Assembly (NCBI GenBank): GCA_050010135.1
Contig: JBEKLP010000002.1
Span: forward strand, 29,203-93,202
Source: FEN-1073 sp050010135
Lineage (GTDB): Bacteria > Chloroflexota > Anaerolineae > Anaerolineales > RBG-16-64-43
Reading direction: 5' to 3'
Length of the DNA stretch: 64,000 bases
The notes beneath the pieces were generated by a model, which was not told where the DNA came from, did not search any database, and worked only from the letters and a program-made list of their open reading frames with translations. The position numbers and the translations under genes are program-made. Shown in pieces: positions 43,738-52,635 of the stretch. Positions within the stretch are counted from its first letter, which is position 1. Each line of letters begins with the position of its first letter.

Positions 43738-44976
43738 ATGCGAAGCGTGAAGATCCTCGGGAATAGCAAGATTCGCCTTAAGAAATCCATTTTTTCTGTC
43801 CCGGGTGCTAAATATTTCCTTTATAAAAATCGATTTCTGGCCTGCTTTTTGTTTGCGGGGATAATCTTAGGGCTCCTCATTCGGTATCGGCTGTTACCAT
43901 TCACTTCGTTGGATTTTTGGCTGGATCTTAATAATTGGTACGATAAAATAAGGAACCAGGGATTGTCCGCTCTGCGCGCGGATTTTTCCAATTATTCCCC
44001 TCTCTATATTTATGTTCTCTTTTTCATTCATGGTCTTTTTCCGTCGCTTCCGAATCTACTCGCGGTTAAATTCCCATCCATATTCATGGATCTGGTATGC
44101 GCTTCCCTTGCCTTCGGACTTATCTTTTCCGCCACCCGATCCAAGCTTCGCGCGGCCTTCGCTTGCCTATCCGTTTTTCTGGCGCCGACGATGATCTTCA
44201 ACAGCGCGTATTGGGGACAGGCGGACGTATTCTACACATCCTTTCTCGTCCTAGGTATATGGCTGTTGATCTCGAGACGATTTAGTCTGGCCATGTTAAG
44301 TTATGGGGTGGCTCTGGCCTTCAAGCTGCAAAGCGTCTTCCTCGGTCCCTTCATCGCGACCCTATTCCTGATTGGATTTATTCCCTGGAAACAGATTTTT
44401 CTCATTCCCGTCCCGTATGTGATCTCCATCATCCCGGCGTGGATCGCCGGCCGGCCGGTTTTGCAGCTCCTGATGATTTTCTGGAACCAGGCCGGAACCT
44501 ATAAGCGGTTGACACTCAACGCGGCTTCGGCATACGCATGGTTTTTCGAGGATCAATATTCCCTGATCTCCAAAGCCGGAATCTTTTTCGCCATGGGCAT
44601 CTGCCTGCTCTTCATCGCGTTCATTTTCTTCCGCAAACGAAAAATAGGAAATGGCGAAATTATCCTCTTGGCAACCGTATCGGTCTTCCTTGTCCCGTTC
44701 TTTCTTCCGAGCATGCACGAACGGTATTTCTACCCCGCAGATGTTTTTTCCATCCTCGTGGTATTTTGTTATCCCGAATTATTCCTGGTGCCTATCTTTT
44801 CACAGCTTTCCTCCTTCTTCACCTATCAGCCATTTTTCACCGATAAGTATGTCTTCCCCCTTTCCGTTATTTCCTTTCTCAATCTCGCTTCTATTGTTTT
44901 CTTGGCGCGGAAAGCGATCTTCCTTTTATATCTCCAAAAGCCGCTGATGAAGAAAAAACCGCTTCTACATGTCTAG
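43738..44976 (+). CDS. Gpi18-like (COG5542) membrane mannosyltransferase
   Basis: A 412-residue polytopic protein with about ten helices. It carries the YWGQADVFYTSFLVLG motif and, near the C-terminus, MHERYFYPADVF, both characteristic of the Gpi18/PIG-M-like GT-C transferases that use a polyprenyl-phosphate sugar outside the membrane. GGAGA lies 4-5 bases before the chosen ATG. It lies 48 bases before another GT-C gene, so the two may build one surface glycan or glycolipid. Base composition looks AT-richer than the neighbours. Confidence 0.75.
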   Translation: MRSVKILGNSKIRLKKSIFSVPGAKYFLYKNRFLACFLFAGIILGLLIRYRLLPFTSLDFWLDLNNWYDKIRNQGLSALRADFSNYSPLYIYVLFFIHGLFPSLPNLLAVKFPSIFMDLVCASLAFGLIFSATRSKLRAAFACLSVFLAPTMIFNSAYWGQADVFYTSFLVLGIWLLISRRFSLAMLSYGVALAFKLQSVFLGPFIATLFLIGFIPWKQIFLIPVPYVISIIPAWIAGRPVLQLLMIFWNQAGTYKRLTLNAASAYAWFFEDQYSLISKAGIFFAMGICLLFIAFIFFRKRKIGNGEIILLATVSVFLVPFFLPSMHERYFYPADVFSILVVFCYPELFLVPIFSQLSSFFTYQPFFTDKYVFPLSVISFLNLASIVFLARKAIFLLYLQKPLMKKKPLLHV

Positions 44977-45024
44977 CCTTCGGATAGGGAGGAATTCCGC
45001 ACCGGCGGAAAACATTCGACATCC

Positions 45025-46632
45025 ATGAACGATTCCCCTTCTCCTTCTCCTTCACCTTCCCCTTCGCCCGCCCGCCCACGCTGGATTACACTCCCCAATG
45101 TTTTGTTTGCCGTTATTTTATGCGCAGGCATCTTGGCCAGGGTGTGGGAATTCGCCGCATTGCCCGCCGGATTGAACCAGGATGAAGCGTCGATTGGACT
45201 GGATGCCTACGATTTGCTGCACTACGGGGTGGACCGAAATAACGTTTCCTTCCCGGTGAACTTCACATCGTGGGACAGCGGGATGGATGCCCTGTACGGG
45301 TACATCCTCATCCCGTTCGTCGGTTTCGGATTAACCGTATTTACGATTCGGCTGCCGCTCCTACTGTCGGGGATTCTCTCCCTGCCGCTGATTTACTTTG
45401 TCGGCAAACGAACGCTGGGCGTTTACTTCGGTTTACTCGCCATGTTCTTTCTGGCAATCAGTCCCTGGCATATCATGATGTCCCGCTGGGGATTGAACGA
45501 TAATATTCTCCCTTTTGTATTCCTGGCTGGCTTTGCCGCAACCGTCAACTCCACGCCGGAAAACAAATGGTTTCTCGTCGCGTCTTTTTTCTTTGGGCTT
45601 TGTCTTTATGCCTATGGGGCGGCGTATGTCGCCGTTCCTCTTTTCCTGCTTTGCGCAATTCCCATTTTGCTTATCCACAAATCCGTCAGCAAAAGAACCG
45701 CCATCCAAGGGGCATGTATATTCGTTCTGCTTTCGGCGCCGATCGGCTTGTTCCTGTTGGTTAATTCCCTGCACCTGCAATCCATCACCATTGGACCGCT
45801 TACCATTCCGCGGCTTCCAACCCAAGCCCGGTACGAATTCATGGCCGCCATTTTCTCGGCCGATCCGCTTTCGATTTTCAAGGAAAATATAATTGCAGCG
45901 ATACAGTTGATTATGGGAAAATCCGATGGTCTCCCGTGGAACGAATTATCCAACTATCAGTATTTCTACGCGCGGGCCTATATTCTATCTTTCGTCGGCG
46001 CCGTATTATTAATCCCTTCCTGGGGAATGAAGTCTCAAAAAGAAAAATGGCTCATGCTCTCCTGGCTCGCCGCCGCTTTTTGCATCGGCCTGATGCAGCC
46101 CGTGAACGTCAACCGTTTCAATCTGATCTTTATTCCATTGATCTTTTGCGCAGCCGTATGTGTGTTTTGTCTCCTGGCATACGCCCGTCCCTTCTCCTTG
46201 ATCCTGCTCGTCCCGTTTGCAGCAGCATTCATCCTTTTCAACAGGGATTATCACGGGGTCGAATATCGCCAATCGATCGGCAAAGAGTTTTTCAATGGAT
46301 TGCTGCCAGCATTGGAATTCACCCGGTCGATGGACGATCATCCGGTGTGTGTTACCGGTTCGGTCAATCAACCGTATATCTATGTGCTATTCCTCGAGAA
46401 AAAGAATCCGGCCGATTATATTGATAACCTGATTTACAACCAACCGGATTCCAGCTTCCGGACTGTGTTGTTTTACGGGCGGTATTCCTTTGGATCCCCT
46501 GATTGTTCCAAGCAGCCGGACGCGGTTTCTATTCTATCCTCCGGCGAATCCATGGAAAATGCATCCGCCTTTGAGTCAAGGACCTTTGGGAATTTCATCG
46601 TCTATTATCCAAAACAACCCGGCGATCCATGA
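45025..46632 (+). CDS. GT39-like membrane glycosyltransferase
   Basis: A 535-residue polytopic protein. It begins with a low-complexity (Ser-Pro)x6 stretch encoded by near-identical CCTTCT-type hexamers, then a membrane helix, then the acidic first loop LNQDEASIGLDAYDLL typical of GT-C enzymes of families 39/83. About ten more helices and a soluble tail follow. No paired substrate gene is apparent. It is separated from the MFS gene on the other strand by only 24 bases. Confidence 0.75.
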   Translation: MNDSPSPSPSPSPSPARPRWITLPNVLFAVILCAGILARVWEFAALPAGLNQDEASIGLDAYDLLHYGVDRNNVSFPVNFTSWDSGMDALYGYILIPFVGFGLTVFTIRLPLLLSGILSLPLIYFVGKRTLGVYFGLLAMFFLAISPWHIMMSRWGLNDNILPFVFLAGFAATVNSTPENKWFLVASFFFGLCLYAYGAAYVAVPLFLLCAIPILLIHKSVSKRTAIQGACIFVLLSAPIGLFLLVNSLHLQSITIGPLTIPRLPTQARYEFMAAIFSADPLSIFKENIIAAIQLIMGKSDGLPWNELSNYQYFYARAYILSFVGAVLLIPSWGMKSQKEKWLMLSWLAAAFCIGLMQPVNVNRFNLIFIPLIFCAAVCVFCLLAYARPFSLILLVPFAAAFILFNRDYHGVEYRQSIGKEFFNGLLPALEFTRSMDDHPVCVTGSVNQPYIYVLFLEKKNPADYIDNLIYNQPDSSFRTVLFYGRYSFGSPDCSKQPDAVSILSSGESMENASAFESRTFGNFIVYYPKQPGDP

Positions 46633-46656
46633 AATCCCTTCCGCTGATAAATATTT

Positions 46657-47940
46657 TCACTCTTTGGCCAATCTCGGTAGCCAGAAGACGGTAAGGACGA
46701 CGGCCACCAGAGCCATTGCCGAACCGAAGAAAAACGGTGCGGACGGCCCCAACCCCTGCCAGCCGAAAACCCCTTGCCATAGAATTCCCGCGATCAGGGA
46801 AGCCGGGAATGCCATTATGCCGACCGCGGCGTTGAATATGCCGTAGGCCGTGCCGCGGCTTTCCGGCACGGAAAGGTCGGCGACGTACGCGCGGGCGGTC
46901 CCTTCCACCATCGCATAGTACAACCCGTAGAGCGCATACAGAACCCAGATTTGCCAGGAGGCTCCGGTCAGAGCGAACCCGAGATATACCAGGCCGTAGA
47001 CCAACCACCCGGCCACCAGCACCTTCCCCCGGCCGATTTTATCCGAACGCTGTCCGGCCGGGATGGAGACGATGGTATATACAACATTCATCATAAAGAT
47101 GGCCAGCATTACATCGAACACGCTCAGCCCGCGATTCTGCGCCCGGAGGACGAGAAATGCATCGGAAGAGTTGCCGAGGGTGAAAAGGGCCACCACTATG
47201 AAGAACCCCACGAGGCGGGGGTTAAATTGCCGCACGACCGCTCCGGTAATTTTCGCCGGAGAACCCGGCTCCCCGACGGGTTTCGGTTTTTGAATCGGAG
47301 GAACTTCACGGGCGATAATCACCAGGCTGACCACACCCAGAATGCCGGGCAGGATGCTCAGCCATACCACGGTGTGGAAGGTGGCGGCGGTAAGTTGCAC
47401 CGCGGACGCTCCCGCCGCGTACGTGACCACCGCGGCGATCGCCAAGCCGATGGTCGCACCCGCCGTATCGGCTGCGCGGTGCAACCCGAAGCTGTAGCCG
47501 CGGTTATCCGTTCGCACCGAATCCGCCACCAGCGCGTCGCGCGGCGCAGTCCGAATCCCCTTTCCCAGCCGGTCGAAGAATCGAAGCAGCAGCACCAGCG
47601 GCCAGGTATTGGCCAGCAGGAACAGCGGCTTGGCGACGGCCGAGAGCGAGTAGCCGAAGACGGTCAATCCTTTCCGTTTGCCGAGCTTGTCGGAAAGCCA
47701 GCCGGAGATCAATCGGGTCAGGCTGGCGGTGCTTTCCGCCACGCCCTCGATCAGCCCCACCACCGCCGTCTGCGCGCCGAGCACGTTGGTCAGGAACAGC
47801 GGCAGGAGATAGACGATCATCTCCGACGAAATATCCGTGAAGAACGAGCCCAGGGATACCGCGATCAGGTTTCTCGGAATTCGGGGTTGCGGTTTGTCGG
47901 CTGTAGGATCGACCAATGCAGACCTCACTGAGGCGTTCAT
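46657..47940 (-). CDS. Major facilitator superfamily transporter
   Basis: A 427-residue, 12-helix transporter. The loop 2-3 motif is seen as GWLSDKLGKRKGLTVFG and its second-half copy as GQRSDKIGRGKVLVAGW. The overall pattern (SFFTDISSEMIVYLLPLFL at the start, RAYVADLSVPESRGTAYGIFN later) resembles uncharacterised MFS permeases often annotated as drug or quinolone exporters. The ATG at 47940 is preferred because residues before it are not hydrophobic; no strong ribosome site is seen. The substrate is unknown. Confidence 0.82.
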   Translation of the reverse strand: MNASVRSALVDPTADKPQPRIPRNLIAVSLGSFFTDISSEMIVYLLPLFLTNVLGAQTAVVGLIEGVAESTASLTRLISGWLSDKLGKRKGLTVFGYSLSAVAKPLFLLANTWPLVLLLRFFDRLGKGIRTAPRDALVADSVRTDNRGYSFGLHRAADTAGATIGLAIAAVVTYAAGASAVQLTAATFHTVVWLSILPGILGVVSLVIIAREVPPIQKPKPVGEPGSPAKITGAVVRQFNPRLVGFFIVVALFTLGNSSDAFLVLRAQNRGLSVFDVMLAIFMMNVVYTIVSIPAGQRSDKIGRGKVLVAGWLVYGLVYLGFALTGASWQIWVLYALYGLYYAMVEGTARAYVADLSVPESRGTAYGIFNAAVGIMAFPASLIAGILWQGVFGWQGLGPSAPFFFGSAMALVAVVLTVFWLPRLAKE

Positions 47941-48224
47941 GAGAATCCAAATCCCCGCAAGTGTACTACATCCGAAAATTATTTTCCCGTCTATTCCCGC
48001 GGGAATCATCGCTGAAAGGGCTCGGGGCGGAAGAATGTATTAAAATGACAGAACGAAAACGGAATCCGAAACAATCCCCTGGCCCCCTTTTACTGATGAA
48101 GCAGAACGCTGGTGGATTGTCTATTCCCCGGTTTATCCGAGCGTGATAAATCGGGCTGAACGGATTTTGGGGGAACGGATGGGAGGTTGGGCCGGAGATC
48201 AGCATTCCATTCAGAGGAGCAATC

Positions 48225-49316
48225 ATGAAACCCAAACGGATCGGGATCACCACCGGCGGCGGGGATGCCCCCGGGTTGAACGCAGTCATCCGGGCTGTGG
48301 TGAAGACGGCAGCCATCGATTACGGCGCCGAGGTCATCGGGATCGAAGACGGATTCGACGGGCTATTGCGGGCCGGCGGAGTGCACCCGCTCACTCCGGA
48401 TGATGTACGGGGGATTCTGCCCCGGGGCGGAACCATCCTCGGGACGGCCAGCCGCGGCAATCCCTTCGCCCGCAAAATCGTCCAGCCGGACGGCGCCACC
48501 CGGGTGGTGGACATGTCGGATGAAGTCCTGGCTGCGATTGTTGCGCTGAACCTGGACGCCCTGATCGTCATCGGCGGCGACGGCACCCTGCGTATCGCGC
48601 TGGAACTGAAACACAAGGGCTGCCCGGTGGTAGGGGTCCCAAAGACGATCGACAACGACGTCGGCGGAACCGAAGTCACCTTCGGATTCGACACCGCGCT
48701 CAACACCGCCACCGAAGCGATCGACAAGCTGCACACCACGGCCGAATCCCACCACCGCGCGATGGTGGTGGAACTGATGGGACGCGACGCCGGATTCCTC
48801 GCGTTGCATGCCGGGGTGGCCGGCGGAGCGGATGTGATCCTGATCCCGGAACTCCCGTTCCTGTTCGAGAGCGTTTGCGGCAAGGTGTGCGAACGCGCCT
48901 CGCGCGGAAGCAAGTTCAGCATCCTCGCCGTGGCGGAAGGCGCGCATCCCAAAGGCGAAGACCCGATCTATTCCATCGCCGGCGACGAAGTGCGGGTGGC
49001 ACGGTTGGGCGGAATTGGAACGCTGGTCGGCCGGATCATCGGCGAACGCTGCCAGACGGAAACGCGTGTCACGGTTCTCGGTCACGTCCAACGGGGAGGC
49101 GGTCCGACCCCCTTCGACCGTTGGCTGGCGACGCGCTACGGCGCCGCCGCAGTGCGTCTGGCTATGCGGGGAGGATTCGGCCGAATGGTCGCACTTCAAT
49201 ATTCCACCATCACCGATCTTCCCCTCGAAGAGGCGCTGGCCGTTCCCAAGCGCGTGGATCTTTCCAGCGACGGAATGCTTACGGCGCGCGGGTTGGGGAT
49301 CTGCTTCGGCGATTAA
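48225..49316 (+). CDS. pfkA: 6-phosphofructokinase, group III type
   Basis: A 363-residue phosphofructokinase of glycolysis. GITTGGGDAPGLNAVIR binds the donor, the substrate loop is PKTIDNDV, and VLGHVQRGGGPTPFDR is conserved. Donor choice in this family depends on two positions: the residue after GGD is Gly120, the ATP-type state, while Lys140 (in PKTIDND) is the state shared with PPi enzymes. The Gly/Lys pair is known from actinobacterial ATP-dependent group III enzymes, so ATP is the likelier donor. GAGGAG lies 5-6 bases before the ATG. Confidence 0.94.
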   Translation: MKPKRIGITTGGGDAPGLNAVIRAVVKTAAIDYGAEVIGIEDGFDGLLRAGGVHPLTPDDVRGILPRGGTILGTASRGNPFARKIVQPDGATRVVDMSDEVLAAIVALNLDALIVIGGDGTLRIALELKHKGCPVVGVPKTIDNDVGGTEVTFGFDTALNTATEAIDKLHTTAESHHRAMVVELMGRDAGFLALHAGVAGGADVILIPELPFLFESVCGKVCERASRGSKFSILAVAEGAHPKGEDPIYSIAGDEVRVARLGGIGTLVGRIIGERCQTETRVTVLGHVQRGGGPTPFDRWLATRYGAAAVRLAMRGGFGRMVALQYSTITDLPLEEALAVPKRVDLSSDGMLTARGLGICFGD

Positions 49317-49321
49317 AAGTC

Positions 49322-49347
49322 AAAGGCCGTCCCGAAGGACGGCCTTT
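49322..49347. terminator. Bidirectional hairpin terminator after pfkA
   Basis: AAAGGCCGTCC and GGACGGCCTTT (11 bp perfect) around CGAA; on the minus strand the loop is the very stable TTCG and the stem is followed by GACTTTT. It can end both pfkA and the converging minus-strand small unit. The T-run on the plus strand is short. Confidence 0.75.
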
Positions 49348-49350
49348 GCT

Positions 49351-49395
49351 GCGCTGCGGCATCTTACTCGCAAAAAAGGAGGGATGCCGCAGCGC
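49351..49395. repeat. 13 bp perfect inverted repeat inside the small minus-strand unit
   Basis: GCGCTGCGGCATC (49351-49363) and its exact complement (49383-49395) flank a 19-base loop. The stem covers the 3' half of the 20-codon frame described at 49364-49426. Confidence 0.6.
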
Positions 49396-49426
49396 GAGGA
49401 CTACCGTAAATACTCATCTTGGGCAT
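49364..49426 (-). CDS. Possible 20-residue peptide or small RNA unit
   Basis: On the minus strand an ATG at 49426 with a textbook ribosome site (AGGAGGAGGTG just upstream) starts a 20-codon frame, MPKMSIYGSPRAAASLLFCE, ending in TAA. A promoter (49482-49511), a 5' hairpin (CGCGGAA/TTCCGCG, 49451-49478) and a downstream UUCG terminator frame it as a transcript of about 150 bases. The peptide is not a known family. It may be a real small protein, a leader peptide, or an RNA whose apparent frame is incidental. Confidence 0.4.
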   Translation of the reverse strand: MPKMSIYGSPRAAASLLFCE

Positions 49427-49481
49427 CACCTCCTCCTTTCTGTAGAATAGCGCGGAAAGGGGGACGAACTCTTCCGCGGTA

Positions 49482-49511
49482 AGTATCGCATATCGTCGAG
49501 TCGGTTGTCAA
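49482..49511 (-). promoter_or_regulatory. Promoter of the small minus-strand unit
   Basis: On the minus strand TTGACA (49506-49511), 18 bp, GATACT (49482-49487). It points away from the Nudix gene and toward the 20-codon frame. Confidence 0.6.
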
Positions 49512-49520
49512 GGGAAGGCG

Positions 49521-50474
49521 ATGGGATATCTCGAAAGCCTGCGCGGCTCGGTCGGCAGCGCATTGATTCCTTTGGCGTATAGCACCATTCTTGTTCGCGA
49601 TGAAAACGGCCGGATGCTTTTCCAGCGCCGGTCGGATTTCGGCGTATGGGGGTTGCCCGGCGGAATTCTTGAATTGGGGGAGAGCCCAGCGGATTGCGCC
49701 ATACGCGAAGCGCGCGAAGAAACCGGCCTCGCGGTGCGTCCGCTCCGCTTGACGTCGGTCCTCTCCAGTCCACGCCATAATATTCTCTATCCGAACGGCG
49801 ATCGCGTCCAACAAATCACTTTCTATTTCGAATGTTCGATCGAGGGCGGATCACTCCACACCGGCGGAGGAGAATCCTCCGCGTTGGCGTTTTTTCCACC
49901 GGACGATTTTCCCCCCACCCTTGCCTGGTACCGGCTGGCTCTAGAGAAACGAGATACGCTCGAACCGTTTTTCGATCCGCCAGAATTTTCCTCCCCACGG
50001 CCCGGCTTCTCCGAATCCTCCACTTGGTCTACGCTCCGCGACCGGGTTGGATCCGCACCGTTGATCCTGCCCAGCGCCACCGCATTGATCCGCGACCTGC
50101 ACGGCCGGGTGCTGCTGGTGCGCCGGATGGATTCCGGATTATGGTCGTTGCCGGGCGGATTATTGGAACTGGGGGAAAGCCTTGCGGGAACCGTGATGCG
50201 TGAAACAGAAGAGGAAACCGGCTTGCAGGTGGAACCGATCCGCATCCGCGGTGTATTCGGCGGGCACCGGGTGGTCTTCCCCGGCGGAGATGTGCTTTTC
50301 CCGATCGCCACTTGGTTCGAATGCAGTATCTGCTCGGGATCGCAGCGCCCGGACGGCGGTGAAATTTCCCGGACGGAATTTTTCGAGACATCCAACCTCC
50401 CAGAAATGATACCCGGCGTTAGGGAGCGACTCCAGACGGTCCTGGATTCACCGGATTCCGCGGTTTTCCACTGA
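49521..50474 (+). CDS. Tandem Nudix hydrolase
   Basis: A 317-residue protein with two complete Nudix domains. The first Nudix box spans residues 48-70 and the second 213-235; both keep the GX5EX7REUXEEXGU pattern (ending REAREETGL and RETEEETGL). The domains are joined by a 60-residue linker. Each half starts similarly (VGSALIPLAYSTILVRD and VGSAPLILPSATALIRD), so the protein arose by internal duplication. Both look catalytically intact. The substrates are unknown nucleoside diphosphate derivatives. GAAGG precedes the ATG. Confidence 0.9.
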   Translation: MGYLESLRGSVGSALIPLAYSTILVRDENGRMLFQRRSDFGVWGLPGGILELGESPADCAIREAREETGLAVRPLRLTSVLSSPRHNILYPNGDRVQQITFYFECSIEGGSLHTGGGESSALAFFPPDDFPPTLAWYRLALEKRDTLEPFFDPPEFSSPRPGFSESSTWSTLRDRVGSAPLILPSATALIRDLHGRVLLVRRMDSGLWSLPGGLLELGESLAGTVMRETEEETGLQVEPIRIRGVFGGHRVVFPGGDVLFPIATWFECSICSGSQRPDGGEISRTEFFETSNLPEMIPGVRERLQTVLDSPDSAVFH

Positions 50475-50798
50475 AACCGAACGCCGATCTCCCGGTGTAC
50501 AATCAGGAAGGTTGTCGCGATTCATGCGCTACAAAAGCCATGAAAAAATCCGTTGGCTCGAAAGCAGCCAAACCCTCCCGTCGGCCAACCCGGTCCTCCA
50601 CCCATCCCGCCTCCCGCCCATACCGCACGTCTTCACAACCCGTTCCCCCGGTCATCCTATTCACCGGATTTTCCCCGATCAAAACATCCCGGCGGGCGAA
50701 AAGCCGGTTAGCAAGATGCCCGCTTTGAATCCATGCCAAATCCTTCTGGTTGACGATAATCCGATTGTGGACGACGAACTCTGATCGGTGTCAATTCC
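50475..50798. other. Intergenic region, no supported gene
   Basis: About 320 bases. Open frames run on both strands (up to about 90 codons), but they have biased proline/serine/arginine content and no ribosome sites. A plus-strand frame ends with QILLVDDNPIVDDEL, which resembles the start of a receiver domain but stops at once. No promoter or terminator was recognised. Confidence 0.45.
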
Positions 50799-51767
50799 AT
50801 GCGACCGGTTCCGATTTTTCTGATGTTCCTCGACGGCGTGGGATTAGGCAGCCCGGATCCGAAAATCAATCCGCTGGCTGCAGCGAACCTGCCGCACCTC
50901 ACCGCTTTGCTGGAAGGTCGCCGGCTCTTGCTCGGTCTTGAACCGTTCGACGGAGCGTACGCCTCCTTCCGTTCCGTCGATGCGACCTTGGGCATGGAAG
51001 GCCTTCCGGAATCCGCCACCGGCCAATCCACCCTGCTAACCGGCGTGAACGTCCCGCGGATCATCGGCACGCATTTTGGACCCAAACCCGATCCGCGCAT
51101 CCGGGCGATCCTGCACGATAACAATCTCATCCGGCGGTTGGTGGAAACCGGATTCCGCTGCCGGTTGCTCAACGCCTACCCCGCTTCCTATTTCGACGCC
51201 ATCCGCAGCGGGCGGAGACTGCACTCCGCAATCCCGCTCGCCTTTGACCTGGCGGGGATCCCCCTGGCAACCGAGGAGGATTTAATCCGGGGGGATGCGA
51301 TCTCGGCCGATTTCACCGGCCGTGGATGGCGTAACCGGCTGCGATACACGGATATACCCGTCCTCACCCCGAACCAGGCCGGAAGGCGGATGGCAGAACT
51401 GGCTCTACAGAACGATTTCACCGTCTTCGATTATTGGCCGACCGATTACGCCGGTCATTTCCAAGATATGCGCGGTGCCGTGCGCTTGCTGGAGATGCTA
51501 GACCGCGTTTTGGGCGGAATGGCTGCGGCTATGACGGGAACGGATTTGACCGTCGTCATCACGTCCGATCATGGCAACATCGAGGATCTGTCCGTGCGGG
51601 GACACACCCGGAATCCTGTTCCGGCCATCATCCTGGGTCCGCCGGCCGTTAGAAAAATAATCGCTCAGCGGATGAAGGATTTAACCGGGTTTGCTCCGGC
51701 CGTTTTGGAGCTCTTCCATATCCCGGTGGCTTCCGGGGATCAGGAGGAAGAGGCTCCTGCCGATTAA
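50799..51767 (+). CDS. Alkaline-phosphatase-superfamily metalloenzyme (phosphoglycerate mutase/phosphopentomutase-like)
   Basis: A 322-residue protein. The metal-site motifs of the superfamily are present in order: FLDGVGLG (Asp near residue 11), the nucleophile region ESATGQSTLLTG near 70, FDYWPTDYAGH mid-C-terminal, and SDHGNIED near 260, followed by a last HTRNPVP histidine. It is shorter than cofactor-independent phosphoglycerate mutase (about 510) and lacks the inserted transferase domain, so it may be a phosphatase or a stand-alone phosphomutase. The reaction is not determined. The gene stands alone. Confidence 0.8.
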   Translation: MRPVPIFLMFLDGVGLGSPDPKINPLAAANLPHLTALLEGRRLLLGLEPFDGAYASFRSVDATLGMEGLPESATGQSTLLTGVNVPRIIGTHFGPKPDPRIRAILHDNNLIRRLVETGFRCRLLNAYPASYFDAIRSGRRLHSAIPLAFDLAGIPLATEEDLIRGDAISADFTGRGWRNRLRYTDIPVLTPNQAGRRMAELALQNDFTVFDYWPTDYAGHFQDMRGAVRLLEMLDRVLGGMAAAMTGTDLTVVITSDHGNIEDLSVRGHTRNPVPAIILGPPAVRKIIAQRMKDLTGFAPAVLELFHIPVASGDQEEEAPAD

Positions 51768-51876
51768 TTTTCCTTCCTCATCGGCATGGTGACGTTGCCA
51801 CCGTGAATTTAAATGAAGAGGGGGGATTAAATATATTCGCGGATGGAGTTCCGAGAAATGTCCGGGATGGGGGCGA

Positions 51877-52635
51877 TCACTCTTCTCGTTGAAGTTTTTC
51901 CAGCGCCTTTTGGGCGGCATCCTGGGCCGCAGCCTGCTTGCTGTTACCCGTTCCGATGCCGAAGGAGCGCCCGGCCACCAGAACCTCGATCGTATACTGC
52001 CGGTCATGATCCGGACCGGTCATGTCCACCACCCGGTAACCGGGCGTCGCCCCGAACTTCGCCTGAGCCTTTTCCTGGAACAGGCTTTTGCAGTCGCTGC
52101 TGGCAAGCCGTTCGAACACGCGATCGGCTTCCCGTTGAAAGAGAGGTCCGGCAAAGGCGTAGGCTTTCTCCATTCCCTGGTCCAGCGCGATCGCGCCCGT
52201 CAGCGCCTCGAACGTTCCGCAAAGTATCGTTGCCCGGTTTTCTCCGCCGGCGAGCCGTTCCCCCTTCCCGATACGCAGGATTTGATTCAGTCCGATCTGT
52301 TGTGCGAATGCCGCCAAGCTTTCGGTCCGGACCAATGCCGAGCGCATCCGGGTCAAATCCCCTTCGGAGAGTTCCGGAAAATGCTGGTACAACCAATACG
52401 CGGCGAGATAATCCAGAACGGCGTCGCCGAGGAATTCCAGCCGCTCGTAATCCTCCCCTTCCTCAGCGCTCTCGTTGGCGAAGGAACTGTGGGTGAGGGC
52501 TCGGATGGCCAGCCCGGGATTGGCAAAGACCAATCCGGTCGCACGCTCCACCGCCTCCGCGGTGGGGTGTTTTTTTTCACCAGCCGGGATGCGGTTATCG
52601 GAGAGAAAGGCTTCCGGGGAGGATGGTTCTTTCAT
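51877..52635 (-). CDS. rnc: Ribonuclease III with a substitution at a metal-binding residue
   Basis: A 252-residue double-strand RNase. The signature YERLEFLGDAVLDYLA holds Glu67 and Asp71, and the C-terminal dsRNA-binding domain begins near residue 185 (DCKSLFQEKAQAKFGATPGY). The second acidic motif reads ILCGTFEALTGA: Glu143 is kept but the aspartate expected three residues before it is Gly140. The start overlaps the fabF stop (ATGA), reproducing the common fabF-rnc gene order. Confidence 0.92.
   Translation of the reverse strand: MKEPSSPEAFLSDNRIPAGEKKHPTAEAVERATGLVFANPGLAIRALTHSSFANESAEEGEDYERLEFLGDAVLDYLAAYWLYQHFPELSEGDLTRMRSALVRTESLAAFAQQIGLNQILRIGKGERLAGGENRATILCGTFEALTGAIALDQGMEKAYAFAGPLFQREADRVFERLASSDCKSLFQEKAQAKFGATPGYRVVDMTGPDHDRQYTIEVLVAGRSFGIGTGNSKQAAAQDAAQKALEKLQREE

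Noticed and set aside
50736..50784. A frame ending in QILLVDDNPIVDDEL that looks like the start of a response-regulator receiver
   Set aside because: It stops immediately after the motif, has no preceding ribosome site for a sensible start, and the upstream residues are low-complexity. Chance or a very short remnant cannot be distinguished.
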